34,840 bases of DNA from a delta proteobacterium MLS_D (GCA_002030015.1 LQBH01000014.1:1-34840); one strand, 5' to 3'. Positions 1 to 9,928 are shown, counted from the stretch's first letter. Program-made: numbers and translations. Notes: a model not told the origin generated them from the letters alone.

Positions 1-1
1 C

Positions 2-670
2 GACGCTTATATCGAGGACCTGCTCAAGAACCGGAACATGACACGAAAGGAACTGCTGGAAGGTCTCGCCGAGGAAGGGACCACCGTCGAGGAGCACCGG
101 GAAACGGTCCGCCGGGAAATATTGAAGTCAATACTTGTCGGACGCGAAATCAGGGCTCGGGTCTCGGTAAGCGACGAAGATATCGGGAACTATTACCGTG
201 AACACCGGGAACGGTACGAGGGAAAACAGGCGGTTCGCATTCAACAGTTGCTGGTAGCCGTCCCGAAAGACGCGGGTGACGAAATCCGAAAATCCTTCAG
301 GGCACGGGCCGAAAAAATACGGGCCATGCTCGCGTCGGGCGAAAGTTTCGACGCCATGGTGGCGCACTATTCCGACGGTCCCGAGGCGCAGGCGGGAGGA
401 GACCTGGGTTTTATTGAAAAGGGCATGATTCTGCCCGACGTGGAGGAAGTCGCCTTTTCTCTTGAAAAAGGAGCGATAAGCGACATTATCGAATCTCCCG
501 CGGGATTCCATATCATACAGGTCATCGATCGGCGGGGCGCCGGGCTGAAGCCGCTTGAGGAAGTACGGCAGGAAATAATCGACGAAATCGCCGGTGAACA
601 GATGGAACAACGTTTTCAAGGCTGGCTCGAAGATTTGCGGGCGAAAGCCTATGTCGAAATCCGGCTCTAG
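2..670 (+). CDS. SurA/PpiC-type peptidyl-prolyl cis-trans isomerase, 5' truncated
   Basis: The frame is open from the window edge, so this is the C-terminal part of a larger protein. What remains has the end of a helical SurA-type N-terminal domain (roughly the first 65 residues, with the VSDEDIGNYYREH segment that precedes rotamase domains). A PpiC/parvulin domain follows, with the AQAGGDLGFIEKG and SPAGFHIIQV blocks. This family acts in the periplasm as chaperone and prolyl isomerase for outer-membrane proteins. The signal peptide would lie upstream, outside the window. Only one rotamase domain is visible, whereas E. coli SurA has two, so it could equally be a single-domain PrsA/SurA-like paralogue. 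No gene symbol is given for that reason. uvrA follows 64 bases downstream on the same strand. Confidence 0.85.
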   Translation, partial: DAYIEDLLKNRNMTRKELLEGLAEEGTTVEEHRETVRREILKSILVGREIRARVSVSDEDIGNYYREHRERYEGKQAVRIQQLLVAVPKDAGDEIRKSFRARAEKIRAMLASGESFDAMVAHYSDGPEAQAGGDLGFIEKGMILPDVEEVAFSLEKGAISDIIESPAGFHIIQVIDRRGAGLKPLEEVRQEIIDEIAGEQMEQRFQGWLEDLRAKAYVEIRL

Positions 671-734
671 AAGGAATGATCGATCCGCCGCCGCGTCACG
701 ATAAACACGCAGCTACAGGTACACACGCCTCATA

Positions 735-3626
735 ATGAACGCCATAAAGGTCCGCGGTGCATGCCGGCATAATCTGAAAAACATTGACGTCGATATTCCC
801 CGGAACCGCCTGGTCGTCATCACGGGAATGAGTGGTTCCGGGAAATCATCACTGGCTTTCGACACCATTTACGCCGAAGGACAGCGACGATACGTAGAGT
901 CACTTTCAACCTATGCCCGCCAGTTTATCGGCCAGATGGACAAGCCCGACGTAGAATCCATAGAGGGACTGTCCCCGGCCATCGCCATCGAGCAGCGCTC
1001 GGCGAGTCACAATCCCAGGTCCACCGTGGGAACCGTCACGGAAATTTACGATTATCTCCGCCTTCTCTTCGCGCGGGTGGGGATCCCGCACTGTCCCCGC
1101 TGCGGCAGGGAGATCCGCTTCCAGACGGTGGACGCCATGATCGAGCAGATCAATGCCCTGCCGGAGGGAACGCGTCTGCAGGTGCTCGCACCCGTCGTCA
1201 GGGGAAAGAAGGGGGAGTTCCGAAAAGATCTCGACCGGTTGAGAAAAGACGGATTTGTCCGCGTCCGGGTCGACGGCGAGGTTCGCGATCTGTCCGAGGA
1301 CATCGAACTTGAAAAGAACCACCGCCACGATATCGAGGTGGTGGTCGACCGTCTCGTTGTGCGCGAAGGAATAAGAACAAGGTTGAGAGATTCCCTGGAA
1401 ACGGGTTTGACCCTCTCGAGCGGCACCATCAGGATCGCCCTTCAGGGGCGCGGAGACGAAGAAGACCTTGTTTTCAGTGAGCACTATGCGTGCGACGTCT
1501 GCGGCATCAGCATTTCCGAAATAGCGCCCCGCATGTTTTCCTTCAACAGCCCCTATGGGGCTTGTCCCGAGTGTGACGGACTGGGAATAAAAAATTTTTT
1601 CGATGTCGACCTGGTGGTTTCCGATCCCGGTCTTTCTCTGCGGCAGGGGGCCGTGGCGCCCTGGCGGAACCGGCATTCACTGTATTTCCACCAGATGCTG
1701 GAAACACTCGCGGACCACTACAATTTCGACTTGAACAGGCCTTTCGAAAATCTTTCCGAGAAGGTACGCCGGATCATTCTCTTCGGGTCGGGGGATGAAA
1801 CAATCGAGTTTTCTTATAACCGTCGGGGGCGACGGCATTTCTACCGCAGACCCTTTGAGGGCGTCATTCCTGCTTTGGACAGGCGGTATCGCGAGGCGGA
1901 ATCGAACGACGTCCGGGCCGATCTGGCGCGTTATATGAATATAACGGAATGTCCCGCCTGCGGCGGCGCCCGGCTTCGCAAAGAAAGCCTGTCGGTCCTG
2001 GTCGGCGGCATGAACATAGACGAGGTGTGCCGTCTTCCCATCCGCACGTGCCGGGATTTTTTCGACACGGTAAAACTATCGGGACAACAGCAGGCGATTG
2101 CCGGGCCTATTTTTAGGGAGATAAGGGCCCGCCTGAACTTTTTGCTGGACGTGGGAATGGATTACCTGAACCTGGCCAGGTCCTCGGGAAGCCTGTCCGG
2201 GGGCGAGTGGCAGCGCATCAGGCTGGCCACCCAGATCGGGTCGGGCCTGATGGGTGTCCTGTACGTGCTTGATGAACCGACCATCGGACTGCACCATCGG
2301 GATAATCTCCGCCTCACGGCAACGCTCCACCGGCTCCGGGACATGGGAAACACCGTCATCGTCGTCGAACACGATGCCGCCGTCATCAACGCGTCGGATC
2401 ACATTATCGACATGGGGCCGGGCGCGGGTCTCGACGGCGGGCGCATAATTTTTCACGGAACGCCCGAAGAGGCCCGCCGGTCGGAGTCATCGCTCACGGG
2501 ACAGTATCTCTCGGGCAAACTCGCCATTCCCGAGCCCCAAAAACGACGGGCGCTTCCGCGACGGTTCATTCGTATCGAAGGCGCCGTGGAAAACAACCTG
2601 AAAAATATCGACATAACAATTCCCGTCGGTCTCTTTACCTGTGTCACCGGCGTGTCGGGATCCGGCAAGAGCACTATGGTTATCGAGACGCTTTACAAGG
2701 TGCTTCGCAACCGCCTGAACCGTGAATGGTCCCGCACGGGAAAGATCAGGCGGCTCGTGGACGCCGGCGGAATCGAGCGGACGATCATGATGGATCAGCA
2801 GCCCATCGGCAGGACACCCCGGTCCAACCCGGCCACGTACACCGGTGTTTTCACCTTGATCCGCGACCTCTTCAGTCGACTGCCGGAAGCGAAAGCCCGG
2901 GGATACAAGCCGGGTCGTTTCAGCTTCAACGTGAAAGGCGGGCGGTGCGAAGCCTGCCAGGGCGACGGGGTCACGAAAATAGAAATGCATTTTCTGCCGG
3001 ACGTGTACATAACCTGCGATATCTGCCGGGGAAGACGGTTCAACAGCGATACACTCGAGATACGATACAAGGGGAAAAACATCGCTGACGTGCTTGATAT
3101 GACCGTCGACCAGGCACTTATTTTTTTCGACGGTATTCCCGTCATCAGGGCCAAGCTTCAGTTACTTGTGGATGTTGGACTCGGCTACATCCGGCTCGGC
3201 CAGTCAGCCACGACGCTGTCGGGGGGTGAAGCTCAGCGCATCAAGATGTCCCGGGAGCTGGCGAAACGCGATACGGGAAGCGTTCTGTACGTTCTCGACG
3301 AACCGACCATCGGACTGCATTTCGCCGATATCGAGAAACTGTTGCGGGTGCTTGACCGCCTGGTGGAACGGGGCAACACAGTAGTAGTGATAGAGCACAA
3401 CCTGGATGTCATCAAATGTGCCGATTACGTGATCGACATGGGTCCCGAAGGGGGTGACGAGGGAGGGCGGATCGTCGTCGCCGGTACGCCGGAAGCAATC
3501 GCGGCCTGCGAGGCGTCCCTGACGGGACGGTTTCTGCATGGCCTGTTGCATAAAGACAAACCCTCGGAGAGGCAGCCCGCCGCCAGGCGTGATAAATCGC
3601 GAAATTCCGGTGACGCATCGGTATGA
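735..3626 (+). CDS. uvrA: Excinuclease ABC subunit A
   Basis: UvrA is the ATP-dependent damage-recognition subunit of nucleotide excision repair. It works with UvrB to scan DNA. The protein is 963 residues, slightly longer than the usual ~940 because of a basic C-terminal tail. Visible features in order: Walker [10 protein letters not shown] at residues 31-39; a first zinc module (CPRCGRE); a second with CDVCG and CPECDG; an ABC signature LSGGEWQ near 487; Walker [11 protein letters not shown]; a second Walker [10 protein letters not shown] near 640; a zinc module [14 protein letters not shown]; and a second signature LSGGEAQ with [10 protein letters not shown]. Start ATG 735 gives the family N-terminus ([14 protein letters not shown]). 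Both ATPase sites look intact. The gene is convergent with nadD. Confidence 0.98.
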   Translation: MNAIKVRGACRHNLKNIDVDIPRNRLVVITGMSGSGKSSLAFDTIYAEGQRRYVESLSTYARQFIGQMDKPDVESIEGLSPAIAIEQRSASHNPRSTVGTVTEIYDYLRLLFARVGIPHCPRCGREIRFQTVDAMIEQINALPEGTRLQVLAPVVRGKKGEFRKDLDRLRKDGFVRVRVDGEVRDLSEDIELEKNHRHDIEVVVDRLVVREGIRTRLRDSLETGLTLSSGTIRIALQGRGDEEDLVFSEHYACDVCGISISEIAPRMFSFNSPYGACPECDGLGIKNFFDVDLVVSDPGLSLRQGAVAPWRNRHSLYFHQMLETLADHYNFDLNRPFENLSEKVRRIILFGSGDETIEFSYNRRGRRHFYRRPFEGVIPALDRRYREAESNDVRADLARYMNITECPACGGARLRKESLSVLVGGMNIDEVCRLPIRTCRDFFDTVKLSGQQQAIAGPIFREIRARLNFLLDVGMDYLNLARSSGSLSGGEWQRIRLATQIGSGLMGVLYVLDEPTIGLHHRDNLRLTATLHRLRDMGNTVIVVEHDAAVINASDHIIDMGPGAGLDGGRIIFHGTPEEARRSESSLTGQYLSGKLAIPEPQKRRALPRRFIRIEGAVENNLKNIDITIPVGLFTCVTGVSGSGKSTMVIETLYKVLRNRLNREWSRTGKIRRLVDAGGIERTIMMDQQPIGRTPRSNPATYTGVFTLIRDLFSRLPEAKARGYKPGRFSFNVKGGRCEACQGDGVTKIEMHFLPDVYITCDICRGRRFNSDTLEIRYKGKNIADVLDMTVDQALIFFDGIPVIRAKLQLLVDVGLGYIRLGQSATTLSGGEAQRIKMSRELAKRDTGSVLYVLDEPTIGLHFADIEKLLRVLDRLVERGNTVVVIEHNLDVIKCADYVIDMGPEGGDEGGRIVVAGTPEAIAACEASLTGRFLHGLLHKDKPSERQPAARRDKSRNSGDASV

Positions 3627-3631
3627 CGGGA

Positions 3632-3656
3632 GCGGTCCTCACGGGTGAGGGGCCGC
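3632..3656. terminator. Hairpin between convergent uvrA and nadD
   Basis: GCGG-CCTCA pairs with TGAGG-CCGC around a CGGG loop, with a small internal mismatch. It lies just after the uvrA stop (3624-3626) and contains the nadD stop. There is no T-run on either side, so its role as a bidirectional terminator is inferred from its position. Confidence 0.4.
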
Positions 3657-4298
3657 GGTGTAAAGACCGTTGGCTGTTAGGTAGGCCGCGACGGTTTCCG
3701 GGACCAGGTAGCGGATCGAGCGTCCCGCCGCCAGCCTGTTTCGAATGTCCGTCGATGATATGTCGAGCAGCGTGAGGCGCCTGAAATAGAGGTTTCCGCC
3801 GTGCTCTCCCCGGAAGCACTGTGCGCCGTCGTCGTATCGGTATTCCGACGCGATTTCCGAAGGCGGGGCATCACCGGCATCGGTGGGTCCGACGCCGGGT
3901 CGTGTCATGACGATGATGTCGCATCGGCGCATCACGTCGCGCCAGTCTTTCCACCGGGTGATGTCCTGAAAGGCGTCGCGTCCCATGATAAAGTAAAGCC
4001 GGTCGTCGTTGGATTGCTCTCGCAGGAACGCCTGTACCGTGTCGATTGAATACGAAAGGCCGTCCCGACGGTTTTCCCGCTCCGAGACGATAAAGGATGG
4101 GTTCTCTTCGACGGCCAGCCGCGTCATGACGGCGCGGTGATGAAACGCCGCCGGTTGCTGCTCCGTTTTCAACGGCTGCCGGGCGGCGGGAATAAAGACT
4201 ATCTCGTCGAGATCGAACAGTTCCCGAATCTCTTCGGCGCAGCGCAGGTGTCCCAGGTGAACAGGATCAAAGCTGCCTCCGAACAGTCCTCGTTTCAT
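3639..4298 (-). CDS. nadD: Nicotinate-nucleotide adenylyltransferase
   Basis: NadD transfers AMP from ATP to nicotinate mononucleotide, giving deamido-NAD in NAD synthesis in the cytoplasm. At 219 residues it is of normal length. The nucleotidyltransferase motif [11 protein letters not shown] is at residues 7-17 (HxGH signature), and the C-terminal [10 protein letters not shown] is the expected ISSTxIR motif. The central [15 protein letters not shown] block is also typical. Its ATG lies inside the end of proA (4-base overlap), indicating translational coupling. A proA-nadD pair is a familiar order in deltaproteobacteria, normally preceded by obgE and proB, which here lie about 24 kb away. Confidence 0.95.
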   Translation of the reverse strand: MKRGLFGGSFDPVHLGHLRCAEEIRELFDLDEIVFIPAARQPLKTEQQPAAFHHRAVMTRLAVEENPSFIVSERENRRDGLSYSIDTVQAFLREQSNDDRLYFIMGRDAFQDITRWKDWRDVMRRCDIIVMTRPGVGPTDAGDAPPSEIASEYRYDDGAQCFRGEHGGNLYFRRLTLLDISSTDIRNRLAAGRSIRYLVPETVAAYLTANGLYTAAPHP

Positions 4299-5554
4299 GA
4301 TCGTAACTGGCCGTCGCCGTAAATAATAAATTTGGTCGTCGTCAATTCCTCGAGGCCCATGGGGCCGAAGGCGTGCAGCTTCGTCGTGCTGATGCCGATC
4401 TCGGCGCCGAGACCGAGCTGGAAGCCGTCGCTGAATCGTGTGGACGCGTTGGCGAGAACCGTTGAGGAATTGACCTCGGTGATGAAGCGCCGGGCGTTGT
4501 GGTAATTGTTGGTGACAATGGCTTCCGTGTGCAGTGATCCGTAGGCGGCGATATGGTCCATGGCCTGGTCGATGTCGTCCACCACGCGGATCGCGAGAAT
4601 CAGGTCAAGGTATTCAGTGCTCCAGTCTTCCTCGGTCGCCTCGTCGATGTCCGGCAATACGGCCCTGGCTTTTTCGCACCCCCTGAGCTCGACGCCCGCC
4701 TCGCGGAGGCGCTTCGCCGCCACAGGAAGAAAAACCTCCGCGATGTCACGGTGAACGAGCAGTGTTTCCATGGCGTTGCAGACACCGGGCCGCTGGGCCT
4801 TTGCGTTGACGCAGATGTCGACGGCGCTTCCCATGTCGGCGTCAGCGTCGACAAAGACGTGGCAGACGCCCTTGTAGTGTTTGATGACCGGTATGCGGGA
4901 GAGGCGGACCACGGTCCGTATCAGTTCTTCGCCGCCCCGGGGAATGATCAGGTCGATGTAGTCCTCCAGCGTGAGAAGCTCTTCCACGGCCAACCGGTCC
5001 GTCATGGCAACGGTTTGAATGGCGCCGCCGGGGATTCCTTCCGCCTGCAGAACTTCACGCAGAACGGCGGTTATGGCGAGGTTCGAATGAATCGCTTCGG
5101 AACCTCCTCGCAGAATGACGCTGTTTCCCGACTTGAGACAGAGCGCGGCCGCGTCGGCGGTGACGTTGGGCCGGGATTCGTATATGATGCCGATCACGCC
5201 GAGAGGAATGCGCATCCTGCCGACCAGGAGTCCGTTGGGACGTTTCCACATGCCGGTTACGGCCCCGACAGGGTCGGGAAGGGCGGCCACTTCCCGCAGG
5301 CCGCGGGCCATGTCGGCGACGACGCTGTCCGTCAGCTGAAGCCGGTCCGTCATGGCGGCCGAAAGACCTTTCTTTTCCGCGCCGTTCAGGTCTTTTTTGT
5401 TTTCCGAGATCAGCGTCGCTGCTTCTTCCTCGAGCCGATCCGCCATGCGGAGCAGGGCACGGTTTTTTGTTTCCGATGAGAGGGTGGACAGCGTTCTCGA
5501 CGCCTTTTTCGCTTCGCGCGCCAGGTTCATGATGGGTTCTGATATATGCGCCAT
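4295..5554 (-). CDS. proA: Gamma-glutamyl phosphate reductase
   Basis: ProA reduces gamma-glutamyl phosphate to glutamate semialdehyde with NADPH, the second step of proline synthesis, downstream of the ProB kinase also encoded in this window. The 419-residue protein has the ALDH-superfamily layout. The catalytic cysteine is C259 in [11 protein letters not shown], and [16 protein letters not shown] and LILRGG-like nucleotide-binding segments are present. Start ATG 5554 is preceded by AGGAG at a suitable distance. A TTGACA-containing promoter and a GC-rich leader hairpin lie upstream. nadD overlaps its 3' end. Confidence 0.97.
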   Translation of the reverse strand: MAHISEPIMNLAREAKKASRTLSTLSSETKNRALLRMADRLEEEAATLISENKKDLNGAEKKGLSAAMTDRLQLTDSVVADMARGLREVAALPDPVGAVTGMWKRPNGLLVGRMRIPLGVIGIIYESRPNVTADAAALCLKSGNSVILRGGSEAIHSNLAITAVLREVLQAEGIPGGAIQTVAMTDRLAVEELLTLEDYIDLIIPRGGEELIRTVVRLSRIPVIKHYKGVCHVFVDADADMGSAVDICVNAKAQRPGVCNAMETLLVHRDIAEVFLPVAAKRLREAGVELRGCEKARAVLPDIDEATEEDWSTEYLDLILAIRVVDDIDQAMDHIAAYGSLHTEAIVTNNYHNARRFITEVNSSTVLANASTRFSDGFQLGLGAEIGISTTKLHAFGPMGLEELTTTKFIIYGDGQLRS

Positions 5555-5590
5555 AGGATACTCCTTGCCGCGCCGAAGACCGTAGAATGG

Positions 5591-5624
5591 AAAACAGCCG
5601 CGGCGGGCAGCCGCCTGTTTTTTT
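5591..5624. promoter_or_regulatory. GC-rich hairpin in the proA leader
   Basis: An outer stem AAAACAG/CTGTTTT encloses a CGGC/GCCG inner stem. On the minus strand it falls within the first ~40 bases of the predicted proA transcript and is followed by TTTT, like a weak terminator or attenuator. On the plus strand it is followed by seven T, but no plus-strand gene lies upstream. Confidence 0.4.
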
Positions 5625-5637
5625 GTTGAGAGGACGT

Positions 5638-5666
5638 AATCTATAGTATATGAGGTGACCTGTCAA
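5638..5666 (-). promoter_or_regulatory. Predicted sigma-70 promoter of proA-nadD
   Basis: On the minus strand a perfect -35 TTGACA (5661-5666) is 17 bases from TAGATT (5638-5643). A TATAGA hexamer two bases closer is an alternative -10. The predicted start near 5631 gives a leader of about 75 bases that carries the hairpin at 5591-5624. Confidence 0.5.
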
Positions 5667-5688
5667 GAAACAGCGGGGTTGGGTGACC

Positions 5689-6759
5689 ATGGAACAGGCT
5701 ATTGAAATAAGTGCCGGCGGAAACATTTACGAAAAGATCCGCGACGGCATGTTCACGTTCGATGATGTCTCGGGAGTTGTTGGACCTGCCGTGGGACCCC
5801 GGTGGTTCCTGGCGGCGGGTTTCGACCTGGCTCTCATGAGGGCGGGCGTTCTGGGCAGGAAATACCCGGTAACCCTGGCTGGCGCGTCGGCGGGAGCCCT
5901 GCGGTTCGGCGCCTGGGTACAGCCGGAACCGGAGCGTGCTTATCGGCGTCTGGTCGATTCTTACAGCAGTCTTTCATTCACCGGGCGGGACACACCGGCG
6001 ACAATTCAGCAGGCACTTGCGGACGTGATCGATGAGTACATCGAGGACGACGCCGTTCCCTTCGTGCTGGCGAACAGGCGATACCGACTGGCTTTTACGG
6101 TCGCCCGCATGCGGCACCTGCTCCGTTCCGACATCGGCCTGTTCCAGCTGCCCGCACTGGTCATGGCGGGTCTCTGCAACATCGTTTCACCGGGAGCCCG
6201 GTCCCTGTTTTTTCAGCGGGTCGTATTCTACAGCGGGTACCAGCCGCCCGCCTTCTGTCGCAGACCGGAGTTCCGGGGACTGACGATTCCGCTCGACCAG
6301 GCGAATTTCAAGCGTGTTCTGCTGGCCTCCTCGGCGGTGCCTCTGCAGGTGGCGGGTGTAAAAAATATTTTCGGGGCGCCCCGCGGTTTGTACCGCGACG
6401 GCGGCCTGGTGGATTACCATTGCAACCAGTATCACGGCGGTGATGGAGACGGCGTGGTACTGATGTTTCATCACCAGAAGGACATCGTACCCACCTGGCT
6501 GGACGGCCGCCTGATACATCGGACCCTGCCGCCGTCATGGACCGGCAACGTGCTGCTTATAACGCCGACGCCTTCGTTTGTAGCGTCACTGCCGGACGGA
6601 AAGATTCCCGACAGGACCGATTTCACCACGTTCGCCGACAACCCGGAAGAGCGACTGAAACGGTGGCGGCGGGTTATTGACCTGTCCATGCCCCTGGGCG
6701 GGGGATTCCTTGATCTTGTTGCGGGCGGCGGCATCAGGAATGTTGTTCAGAGGCTTTGA
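5689..6759 (+). CDS. Patatin-like phospholipase family protein
   Basis: This is a predicted serine acyl hydrolase with a Ser-Asp dyad. The nucleophile elbow GASAG has the serine at residue 67, and the catalytic aspartate motif is DGG at 237-239 (YRDGGLVDYH). The protein has 356 residues from ATG 5689; a GTG two codons earlier is also possible. No clear signal peptide was seen, so a cytoplasmic or membrane-associated lipase is likely. The lipid substrate cannot be told from the sequence. It is the first gene of a plus-strand cluster: its stop (6757-6759) sits one base before the radical SAM gene. It is divergent from proA, and the -35 of proA lies within 30 bases of this start. Confidence 0.85.
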   Translation: MEQAIEISAGGNIYEKIRDGMFTFDDVSGVVGPAVGPRWFLAAGFDLALMRAGVLGRKYPVTLAGASAGALRFGAWVQPEPERAYRRLVDSYSSLSFTGRDTPATIQQALADVIDEYIEDDAVPFVLANRRYRLAFTVARMRHLLRSDIGLFQLPALVMAGLCNIVSPGARSLFFQRVVFYSGYQPPAFCRRPEFRGLTIPLDQANFKRVLLASSAVPLQVAGVKNIFGAPRGLYRDGGLVDYHCNQYHGGDGDGVVLMFHHQKDIVPTWLDGRLIHRTLPPSWTGNVLLITPTPSFVASLPDGKIPDRTDFTTFADNPEERLKRWRRVIDLSMPLGGGFLDLVAGGGIRNVVQRL

Positions 6760-6760
6760 C

Positions 6761-7726
6761 ATGGAAGGTACATCCGCCTCACGGAACAGGCGGGAACGTT
6801 GCGAGAGCGCCCGCCGTGTGCTCGATAAAGCGATGCGGAACTGCCGCCTCTGTCCCCGTCGGTGCGGCGTCGACCGTTTCCGGGGGGAGCGGGGATTCTG
6901 CGGTCTCGACGATCACATGGTTGTCAACTGTGCCCTTCCCCATTACGGCGAGGAACCGCCCCTGTCTGGAACGGGAGGGGCGGGTACGATATTTTTTTCA
7001 TCCTGCAACCTGCGGTGTCCGTACTGTCAGAATCACCAGATCAGCCATTCCGTCCGGGGACGTCCGGTCTCGCCGGACGAACTGGCCGACATGATGCTGC
7101 ACCTTCAAGAACTCGGTTGCCATAATATCGAGTTCGTAACAGGAACGCCCCATGTCGCGGGTATCGTGCGGGGCGTCGGCAGGGCGCTCGAGCAGGGGCT
7201 GAGTCTTCCGCTGGTTTACAACTGCGGCGGATATGAAAGCGCGGAGGTTGTCGAGTGTCTTCAGGGAATCATCGACGTGTATCTTCCCGATTTCAAATAC
7301 GGCGAAACCGAGGTGATCAGACGCCTGGGGGCTCCACCCGATTACGCGGAACGGGCACTGGCGGCTCTGAAGATTATGATACGACAGGTCGGCGACGGTT
7401 TGATTCTGCGAGATGATGCGGCATACGGGGGAATCATCGTGCGTCACCTGGTGCTGCCGGGCATGGTGGACAATAGTCTCGCCGTTATGAGACTCCTGGC
7501 GCGACACGTGTCGAAGTCGATCCCGCTGAGTCTCATGGCGCAATATACGCCGATGCCCCTCGTGGCGGACGACCCGCTTCTCGGGAGGCGCGTCGCGAAG
7601 GACGAATACGAACGCGTGGTGAACGAGGCGATCGCCCTTGGTTTCGAGTATCTTTTCGTTCAGCAGGTCGACACTGTCGACAAAATTCCCGACTTCGATA
7701 AAACAGCTCCTTTTCAATGGAACTAA
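6761..7726 (+). CDS. PflX-type radical SAM protein (pyruvate formate-lyase activase-like)
   Basis: The radical SAM cluster motif CxxxCxxC is C82-C86-C89 (SCNLRCPYCQN), preceded by a cysteine-rich N-terminal stretch (C28, C31, C35, C47) typical of the uncharacterised PflX/COG1313 group. Family members resemble glycyl-radical-enzyme activases, but their substrates are mostly unknown and no glycyl radical enzyme is encoded nearby. ATG 6761 was chosen because CAGAGG (6748-6753) sits 7 bases upstream and it follows the patatin stop directly. An ATG at 6740 would overlap that gene and has no good ribosome site. The protein is 321 residues. Confidence 0.88.
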   Translation: MEGTSASRNRRERCESARRVLDKAMRNCRLCPRRCGVDRFRGERGFCGLDDHMVVNCALPHYGEEPPLSGTGGAGTIFFSSCNLRCPYCQNHQISHSVRGRPVSPDELADMMLHLQELGCHNIEFVTGTPHVAGIVRGVGRALEQGLSLPLVYNCGGYESAEVVECLQGIIDVYLPDFKYGETEVIRRLGAPPDYAERALAALKIMIRQVGDGLILRDDAAYGGIIVRHLVLPGMVDNSLAVMRLLARHVSKSIPLSLMAQYTPMPLVADDPLLGRRVAKDEYERVVNEAIALGFEYLFVQQVDTVDKIPDFDKTAPFQWN

Positions 7727-7795
7727 GAGTATGAAAAGGTGTTCAGCCGGGCGTGCCGACCCGCCAGCGAAGGCTTCAGTTACAGTTATACTAGT

Positions 7796-8002
7796 ATGGA
7801 TTTGTCGCTGTTCGGAAAAATGCTTGTCGTGATCGGTCTCGGCGTTATGCTCACGGCGGGCGGAAAAATTCCCTGGCTCGGCCGTCTTCCGGGGGATATT
7901 TTCGTTTGGGGCAAGTACGGCTCGTTTTATTTTCCCCTGGCGAGCTGCCTTATCGTAAGCATTGTGATGTCCCTGATAATATTTTTTTTCAGAAACCGTT
8001 GA
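7796..8002 (+). CDS. DUF2905 small membrane protein
   Basis: A 68-residue protein with two membrane segments (about residues 5-22 and 44-64) separated by the conserved GRLPGDIFVWGKYGSFYFP block, which identifies the DUF2905 family. The function is unknown; family members are small inner-membrane proteins. The start ATG 7796 matches the usual family length, whereas the open frame extends upstream to 7739 without family resemblance. It follows the radical SAM gene by 69 bases and ends 6 bases before the convergent lolA stop. Confidence 0.8.
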   Translation: MDLSLFGKMLVVIGLGVMLTAGGKIPWLGRLPGDIFVWGKYGSFYFPLASCLIVSIVMSLIIFFFRNR

Positions 8003-8008
8003 AAGTGG

Positions 8009-8704
8009 TCAGGGCAGCTCTTCCACGGGAACGTCGGGCGGTGGATCGCAGCTGAAAAGATCGTCGGGAAGCCCCTGGTTGACGGCGATGTCCGTGAAGC
8101 GATAGCTGCTGGTCGTGTCGTACGGATCGGTTACGTCATATCCTGTAATAAGAAAGGTATCGACGTCGACCGAGAGGGTGATCTCCTGAATGCCGTCAAA
8201 GGGTTCCCGCGGTTCCAAGTCTATATGGTAACATTTCTTCACGTCCCCGGCGGGCTCGCCGAGGCTGATGATGAAGTCGTCCTCGAGCCTGCCCTCTCCG
8301 GTGAGAAACTTCGCCACCATCCGCGAGGCCCGCGCCTCGCCGGTTTTCTGCAGATACACCTTGTTGTCGTCCGGCAGGTAGAGCCAGAGGACGTCGGGAT
8401 TCATCACCAGCAGCTTGCCCCGCGGTTCCCGGTATTCCCAGCGGAGCCGTTGCGGCTTCTTGTAATAGAAGGTTCCCTCTTCCCGCAGCACGGTTCCCGT
8501 GAGGGCGACGGGCGCCTGGTGAAAGAATTCCGCCTGAAGATCTTCAATCCCGTCGTACTTGTCCCGGATTCCCGCGACGATTTCGGAGAGATCCGGCGAA
8601 TCCGGGGAAGAAGTCGATTCGGCGTTCACGGATACCAGCGTCAGAGCGAATGTCAAGGCCGCCAGAAACGTGAGGAAAACATATCTGCCTGCGGTACTCT
8701 TCAC
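8009..8704 (-). CDS. lolA: Outer-membrane lipoprotein carrier protein LolA
   Basis: A 231-residue protein with a signal peptide (basic start, hydrophobic residues about 8-25, cut near VNA-EST). The LolA fold is recognisable from DLQAEFFHQA, GTFYYKKPQRLRWEY, LLVMNPDVLWLYLPDDNKVYLQ and the late SYRFTDIAVNQGLPDDLFS segment. LolA carries lipoproteins from the LolCDE exporter across the periplasm to the outer membrane. It is downstream of ilvE on the same strand with a 147-base gap containing two inverted repeats, so it may be transcribed independently. Confidence 0.93.
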   Translation of the reverse strand: MKSTAGRYVFLTFLAALTFALTLVSVNAESTSSPDSPDLSEIVAGIRDKYDGIEDLQAEFFHQAPVALTGTVLREEGTFYYKKPQRLRWEYREPRGKLLVMNPDVLWLYLPDDNKVYLQKTGEARASRMVAKFLTGEGRLEDDFIISLGEPAGDVKKCYHIDLEPREPFDGIQEITLSVDVDTFLITGYDVTDPYDTTSSYRFTDIAVNQGLPDDLFSCDPPPDVPVEELP

Positions 8705-8741
8705 GGGGTGATCCTTTGCACAGAGGCCGTTCTTTTCGCCC

Positions 8742-8758
8742 TGCCCGAAAGGCGGGCA
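8742..8758. repeat. Short inverted repeat upstream of lolA
   Basis: TGCCCG and CGGGCA form a perfect 6-base-pair stem with a 5-base loop, about 40 bases before the lolA start. There is no adjacent T-run, so the role is unknown. Confidence 0.4.
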
Positions 8759-8800
8759 AACCGTTACTAGGTTCTTGTCTTTGCCGACTTATGCGGTCCT

Positions 8801-8840
8801 TCAACAAGGCTGTCCACAGACCTTTTAACAGGCCTGTTGA
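8801..8840. repeat. Imperfect inverted repeat between ilvE and lolA
   Basis: TCAACAAGGCTGT (8801-8813) and AACAGGCCTGTTGA (8827-8840) pair at 11 of 13 positions around a ~14-base loop. The second arm contains a perfect 12-base palindrome. It lies 12 bases past the ilvE stop. It may be a terminator without a T-run or a protein-binding site. Confidence 0.4.
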
Positions 8841-8851
8841 TGAGTCGACGT

Positions 8852-9928
8852 TCAGGGGTCAATTCTGGCGCGCCACCCGAAGGGATCATCCCCTTCGCCG
8901 TACTGGATTTTTAAAATCTCGTCGTAGAGCCGCCTGGTTATTTGGCCGACCGATCCGCCGTTGATTTCATAGTCCCGGTCCCGGTACCGGATCAATCCCA
9001 CGGGGGAAACAACCGCGGCCGTTCCCGAAGCGAACACTTCGGTAAGGCGACCCGCATTCATTGATTCGATGAGGTCATCCATGGACAGCCGCCGTTCCTC
9101 GACGTTCATGTCCCAGGAGCGGGCCAGCCGCATGATGGAATCCCGCATGACGCCCGGAAGGATGGTGCCGCTCAGGGGAGGCGTGACCAGCGTCCCGTCC
9201 AGGACAAAAAATATATTACTTGTTCCCACTTCTTCGGGACAAGTGCGGGTCAGGGCGTCGAGCCAGAGTACTTGTGTGTATCCCTGTTTGCTCGCTTCCG
9301 TGCTTGCGTACAGACTGGCCGCGTAGTTTCCCGCCGCCTTGCAGTTGCCGACGCCGCCGGGGCAGGCCCTGACGAAGCCGTCGCTCACGTAGATCCTGGT
9401 GGGATTGAATCCTTCCGGATAATACGCTCCCACGGGAGACAGAATGATGAAAAAAAGGTAGGCGTTTGACGGATGAACGCCCAGGGCGACCTCGGTGGCG
9501 ATCATCGTCGGCCTGATGTAAAGCGACGTACCCCGTCCGTGGGGGATCCAGTCTTTTTCAACCCGGATCAGCGTTTTCAGGGCTTCCATGAAGAAATCAG
9601 GATCAACGGGCGGCATACAGAGCCGCTCTGCGGAGTTGTTCATGCGGGCGATGTTCTTTTCTGGGCGGAACATGTAGAGAGTGTCATTTTCTCCCCGGTA
9701 GGCCTTCATGCCTTCGAATATTTCCTGCCCGTAATGAAAACACATGGTTCCCGGGTCGAGCGAAAAGGGGCCATAGGGAACGATGGACGGGTCGTGCCAT
9801 TTCCTTTCGGCATCATGATGCATGACAAACATATGGTCGGTGAATATTTTTCCGAAGCCGAGGGCCGATTCATCAACGGGTTTCGGTTTCCTTCGCTCCG
9901 GCGTGACGGGGTGTATTGTGATTTCCAT
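8852..9928 (-). CDS. ilvE: Branched-chain amino acid aminotransferase
   Basis: A PLP fold-type IV enzyme that moves the amino group between glutamate and the 2-oxo acids of valine, leucine and isoleucine. The 358-residue length and internal sequence fit the class II (eukaryote/Bacillus-like) BCAT subgroup: PYGPFSLDPG, HYGQEIFEGMKAYR, LYIRPTMIATE. The PLP lysine is expected to be K197 in GNCKAAGNYAAS. The later EEVGTSNIFF block corresponds to the usual EVGTMNIFF, with Ser in place of Met. The C-terminal GTAAVVSPV and YDEILKIQYG segments are standard. All catalytic elements appear intact. lolA follows. Confidence 0.95.
   Translation of the reverse strand: MEITIHPVTPERRKPKPVDESALGFGKIFTDHMFVMHHDAERKWHDPSIVPYGPFSLDPGTMCFHYGQEIFEGMKAYRGENDTLYMFRPEKNIARMNNSAERLCMPPVDPDFFMEALKTLIRVEKDWIPHGRGTSLYIRPTMIATEVALGVHPSNAYLFFIILSPVGAYYPEGFNPTRIYVSDGFVRACPGGVGNCKAAGNYAASLYASTEASKQGYTQVLWLDALTRTCPEEVGTSNIFFVLDGTLVTPPLSGTILPGVMRDSIMRLARSWDMNVEERRLSMDDLIESMNAGRLTEVFASGTAAVVSPVGLIRYRDRDYEINGGSVGQITRRLYDEILKIQYGEGDDPFGWRARIDP

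Noticed and set aside
906-1676. Long minus-strand open frame opposite uvrA
   Set aside because: It lies wholly inside a well-supported uvrA and its translation resembles nothing; a GC-rich antisense shadow.
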